Assembly (NCBI GenBank): GCA_030641665.1
Contig: DAOWHA010000071.1
Location: 1 to 5,472, forward strand
Direction: 5' to 3'
DNA from: JAGLTA01 sp023142625
GTDB taxonomy: Bacteria > Patescibacteriota > Patescibacteriia > JAACEG01
Length of the DNA: 5,472 nt
The notes under the pieces were generated by a model, which saw only the letters and a program-made list of their open reading frames with translations, was not told the DNA's origin and searched no databases. Below, one piece after another: positions 3,193 through 5,472 of this stretch (positions within the stretch are counted from its first letter, which is position 1; every line of letters begins with the position of its first letter). A program made the translations under genes and the position numbers.

Positions 3193-4893
3193 TTATTCCT
3201 CCTTATTGCTAGAAAAGAGAGAATAAAAAGCCCCGAATACTATCGGAAAAAGAGCAAGCATTAAGAATATATCAAAGTTTGTTTTTCTATTATCAGGTAT
3301 GCCTACATTCAAGCAAATTTCCCCTGTGTCGCCGTGAACCTCGTTTCCTCCGGATCCCCAAAAATGCAAATCCATAGACGCAAAGCAGGTGGTGGTCGCT
3401 TGCGCGTCTATGGTGTTTTGCACTTCCTCTATCACAAAAGCGACATAGTTTGACGGAAATTTTGAATTAAGGCTGTTGTAAATTACATCCATTCTGTGGG
3501 CGATATACGCTTGCGCCTGTTCCGAATCTCCGATCGTGACTTTTATTAAAAGTTTTTCCCAAAATCCGAGCGGCTCCTCAAAAATAAAATCATCGTCAAT
3601 AATCCAGTCCCCCGGCGCCTCAAAAACTATCAGGTCGTCTGTTAGATTATCATAAACTGACAAAAAAGTAAAGTTATGATAAGCCCAGCGACCTGTTCCG
3701 TCCCATAAATAAACCGCTTTATATTGTCTGCAATATCCGGCTGGTTCTGTTGTTAGTTCCAGCGGATAATGCGTTGTATCACAATATCCGAAAGCGGTTT
3801 CATAATGAAGAGTTGTTGAGGCGTAGGGACATAAATTTTCTTCCCCGAAAGATATTAAATCAATCGCGTATAACAGATCGCTGTCATCGTCTGGGTGTCC
3901 AAAATTTACTACGCTGTCAAAATCAATTTGCAAAGTCGTTGTTGAACAGAGATAATTATTTTTTGCCCGATATACTTTCAGCAACGCTGTTTCTGTTTCG
4001 TAAATTGTTGTGTCCGCGTCATTCCAAGTCCAAGGCTTGTTCCATTCCACATTATCAGTTGTAGTTGAGTTTGGGAACGGCTTAAAATTAAACAGAGTTT
4101 CGTAAGTAGTTGAGGCTTGCAATATTCGCGGATCACTCCAAGGAAACAGAAAAGTTTCGTAAGCGTATCCGCTTGCAAATAAATATCTGTCATGCAACGA
4201 CCTAAAATTATCCTCGCTTGATTCGCTCCAACTGTCGCGGGGCGCGAACTGATTTATTTTCATATAATCTGACCATTTAAAATTTTGATCAGGATTAAAT
4301 CCGTCATCTTGTCCGTCATCTATTATAAAATAACTATCTTGTGCGGAATTATTGCCGTTTTCTGTTTCTGCAATTACATCGCTTGCCGAACCGTAAAATT
4401 CCGTACTACTACCCGCAAAAGCGGGGTTGCTACAATCGGCGCTAGTTGAGTAATAAAAATTCCATTGAAAAAGCCTTGTCGCAACATCAGAAGTAAAATA
4501 AAATTTTTGTTTTTGTTTTGTGTATAGATCGGTTGAAATGCAAGTATCAGAATAAACGGCGACCCTATTACCCGCTTGACAATATAATCCTACTAGCGGA
4601 ACACTGCAATATTCCGCTCTTAAAATAACACTTTTTATAACAGTTGTATTTGTTTTAGTATAAACTTCTATGCTGTCAATATCTTTTAATAATATTTCTG
4701 TAAAATCGCTTGAAAATTCTTGCGCTCCTTGATTTCCACTAGTTAATAAAGTGTCATTGATTAACTGCTCCGTTAAAATTGTAGCGTTAGCGTTTGTTCC
4801 CCAAAGAATAATAATTAAACAGATAAAAAAACCCACTATTAAAAGATAGTAGATTTTTGAAAATATTGATTTTTTTAGAGTATTATCTAACAT
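3193..4893 (-). CDS. pIII-like adsorption/attachment protein (566 aa)
   Basis: This is the largest gene, about a third of the genome. The N-terminus has a basic start (K7, K8, K13), a hydrophobic core at about 16-31 and an ANA motif at 35-37, giving a likely signal-peptidase site before T38. The long exported part is rich in Ser, Thr, Asp and Tyr and contains ten Cys (96, 105, 118, 154, 316, 355, 371, 388, 503, 527), consistent with disulphide-bonded domains. A single C-terminal membrane segment (about 541-560) and short charged tail NKEE anchor it. A signal peptide, large extracellular region and C-terminal anchor is the pIII plan: receptor binding and infection at one virion tip. It lies directly before the pVI-like gene, as in f1. 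I recognise no specific receptor-binding domain. The GFWEKLL and NSKFPSNYV stretches near 443-484 resemble Patescibacteria surface proteins in my memory, which is weak evidence for the host. Its start overlaps the preceding gene by 11 bases. Confidence 0.83.
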   Translation of the reverse strand: MLDNTLKKSIFSKIYYLLIVGFFICLIIILWGTNANATILTEQLINDTLLTSGNQGAQEFSSDFTEILLKDIDSIEVYTKTNTTVIKSVILRAEYCSVPLVGLYCQAGNRVAVYSDTCISTDLYTKQKQKFYFTSDVATRLFQWNFYYSTSADCSNPAFAGSSTEFYGSASDVIAETENGNNSAQDSYFIIDDGQDDGFNPDQNFKWSDYMKINQFAPRDSWSESSEDNFRSLHDRYLFASGYAYETFLFPWSDPRILQASTTYETLFNFKPFPNSTTTDNVEWNKPWTWNDADTTIYETETALLKVYRAKNNYLCSTTTLQIDFDSVVNFGHPDDDSDLLYAIDLISFGEENLCPYASTTLHYETAFGYCDTTHYPLELTTEPAGYCRQYKAVYLWDGTGRWAYHNFTFLSVYDNLTDDLIVFEAPGDWIIDDDFIFEEPLGFWEKLLIKVTIGDSEQAQAYIAHRMDVIYNSLNSKFPSNYVAFVIEEVQNTIDAQATTTCFASMDLHFWGSGGNEVHGDTGEICLNVGIPDNRKTNFDIFLMLALFPIVFGAFYSLFSSNKEE

Positions 4894-5059
4894 AAATAAT
4901 AAAGAAAAAAGAAAAAATTAACATTAAAAAAATGAAAATTATTATTCTTGCGATAATACCCGAATAATCGTCAATAGTCGGATATTCAGAGGCTACCGCG
5001 ATAATAGGCGCAACTAAAATTATAATTGTATTTGCGATTATCGCGGTTTTACGACCCAT
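4883..5059 (-). CDS. Small coat-like protein with cleavable signal peptide (58 aa precursor)
   Basis: This 58-residue precursor starts MGRKTAIIANTIIILVAP. Residues 1-23 form a textbook signal peptide: a basic n-region (R3, K4), a hydrophobic core, and an AVA motif at 21-23 with predicted cleavage before S24. The mature product would be about 35 residues, with an acidic N-terminus (E25, D30, D31), one very hydrophobic helix (about 35-56) and a final Arg. This is the layout of a processed pVIII or a pIX/pVII-type minor coat, and the 23-residue leader equals that of f1 pVIII. It is notable because the two abundant-looking coat genes lack leaders. It overlaps the 33-aa gene upstream by 22 bases and the pIII-like gene downstream by 11 bases, so the three are probably translated together. 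Confidence 0.75.
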   Translation of the reverse strand: MGRKTAIIANTIIILVAPIIAVASEYPTIDDYSGIIARIIIFIFLMLIFSFFFIIYVR

Positions 5060-5139
5060 CTGAATATTGTTAAAAATATAAAAAACTCAAATAATAATAC
5101 AAAACATTTAACGAAAAAATCTTGATAGGCTAGATCCAT
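5038..5139 (-). CDS. pVII/pIX-like minor coat peptide (33 aa)
   Basis: This 33-residue ORF starts MDLAYQDFFVKCFVLL and ends FRWVVKPR. It has a short acidic N-terminus (D2, D7), a hydrophobic helix at about residues 8-30 and a basic end. The size and plan match Ff pVII (33 aa) and pIX (32 aa), which cap the end of the virion that emerges first. It sits between the major coat genes and the pIII-like gene, in the same neighbourhood as VII and IX in f1. Its last 22 bases overlap the start of the next gene in another frame, suggesting translational coupling. The leader (TAAATAAAAAT) has no Shine-Dalgarno. The call rests on size, topology and position; peptides this short carry little family signal. 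Confidence 0.65.
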   Translation of the reverse strand: MDLAYQDFFVKCFVLLFEFFIFLTIFRWVVKPR

Positions 5140-5147
5140 ATTTTTAT

Positions 5148-5324
5148 TTATACTTTAACTTTTTTGCGAATAATTCTAATCGCCCAAAAAGCGAAACCCA
5201 TGGCGATTAAAATAGGCAAGGTTCCTATTATAATATCGGATAATTCTGTAAATCCTGCTGTGATTTCAGTATTTATCCCAGTAATTAAATCAGAACTTGA
5301 AGCAAAAAAATTAAATATATACAT
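5148..5324 (-). CDS. Major coat protein B (pVIII-like paralogue of coat A, 58 aa)
   Basis: This 58-residue protein starts MYIFNFFASSSDLITG and is the same length as coat A. Acidic residues D12, E20, E27 and D30 precede a hydrophobic helix at about residues 31-50 and a basic tail (R50, R53, K54, K55, K57). Identity to coat A is 28/58 overall and 17/21 over residues 37-57, where both share GFAFWAIRIIR. The N-terminal third is nearly unrelated. The number and placement of basic tail residues match in the two proteins, as expected if both line the same DNA core. An in-frame TAA six codons upstream fixes the start and excludes a signal peptide. Across the closed circle it lies 54 bases downstream of coat A, with a small hairpin between. 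A tandem duplication followed by divergence is the simplest history. Confidence 0.87.
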   Translation of the reverse strand: MYIFNFFASSSDLITGINTEITAGFTELSDIIIGTLPILIAMGFAFWAIRIIRKKVKV

Positions 5325-5350
5325 AAAAAATAATAAAATTTATTCTATAA

Positions 5351-5372
5351 GGTGCTGAAATTAAACAGCACC
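5351..5372. repeat. Hairpin between the two coat genes (spans the circular junction)
   Basis: GGTGCTG (5351-5357) pairs with CAGCACC (5366-5372, equal to 9-15) around an 8-base A/T loop. On the minus strand it lies 6 bases after the coat A stop and before coat B. In f1 a terminator after gene VIII sets the high coat-to-pIII ratio. Here a hairpin between the two coats could protect the coat A mRNA end or attenuate downstream expression. No strong T run follows immediately. Confidence 0.5.
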
Positions 5373-5472
5373 CAAAGATTAAATTTTAATCTTTCTGCGG
5401 ATAATTCTAATTGCCCAAAAAGCAAAACCCAAAGCCATTAAAATAGGAATTACCGGCAACAGAATATCTGCC
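5358..5472. repeat. Right copy of 115-bp terminal repeat, carrying the 3' part of coat gene A again
   Basis: This is the second copy of bases 1-115. On the minus strand, 5472-5379 holds the C-terminal end of the coat gene at 22-198 with the same TAA stop. It should not be counted as a third coat gene, because it is the same locus seen again after closing the circle. Confidence 0.95.

Noticed and set aside
3750..4064. Plus-strand 104-codon open frame inside the 566-aa gene
   Set aside because: It is antisense to the pIII-like gene, with an Arg/His/Asn-rich composition typical of shadow frames and no start signals.
3978..4193. Minus-strand 71-codon frame overlapping the 566-aa gene
   Set aside because: An alternative frame wholly inside the pIII-like gene, with no sign of independent translation.
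5164..5358. Plus-strand 64-codon open frame
   Set aside because: It is antisense to coat B, whose own sequence is clearly conserved with coat A at protein level on the minus strand.

Overview
This window looks like the complete circular genome of a small filamentous phage (inovirus-like). Bases 5358-5472 repeat bases 1-115 exactly, so the natural unit is a circle of about 5,357 bp, and position 1 falls inside a coat-protein gene. Every gene I can support is on the minus strand. Read in that direction around the circle they form one tightly packed operon of small membrane proteins: 403 down to 1, then on from 5357 down to 1271. The order resembles the morphogenesis block of Ff phages: small membrane proteins and major coat proteins, pVII/pIX-like peptides, a large pIII-like adsorption protein, a pVI-like protein, the pI/Zot assembly ATPase, then a probable ssDNA-binding protein.

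Host. The DNA is very A+T-rich. TGA, TAA and TAG all act as stops and Trp is TGG, so spiroplasma-type recoding is unlikely. Nearly all start codons sit behind A/T-rich leaders with no Shine-Dalgarno; only the ssDNA-binding-protein gene has a strong one. The best promoter is sigma70-like (TTGACT-17-TATAAT), which argues against Bacteroidota. The style of the large surface protein (a GFWEKLL segment, then a KFP segment, and STTT-rich stretches) reminds me of Patescibacteria/CPR proteins. That host guess is an inference from memory. No secretin (pIV) is encoded.

Layout in transcription order. 1270-577: intergenic region with a strong minus-strand promoter at 1067-1039, several large hairpins and a perfect DnaA box. 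576-412: doubtful small basic ORF over a GC-rich dyad. 403-233: 56-aa membrane protein. 198-22 and 5324-5148: two tandem, diverged 58-aa major coat proteins. 5139-5038: 33-aa pVII-like peptide. 5059-4883: 58-aa protein with a cleavable signal peptide. 4893-3193: pIII-like adsorption protein. 3178-2867: pVI-like protein. 2862-2336: four tiny abutting or overlapping genes. 2330-1653: pI/Zot ATPase. 1564-1271: ssDNA-binding-like protein, preceded by a GC-rich hairpin.

How the parts fit. Nearly all coding capacity goes to virion structure and export. No protein is large enough, or carries motifs, to be a rolling-circle Rep, and there is no integrase, so replication must rely on host or helper functions. 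The DnaA box beside a long hairpin is the best cis candidate. The ATPase also lacks the transmembrane segment of classical pI; the 52-aa membrane/coiled-coil protein encoded just before it may be its anchor. The novelty here lies in the Rep-less design, the paired major coats, the possible split pI and the structured intergenic region.
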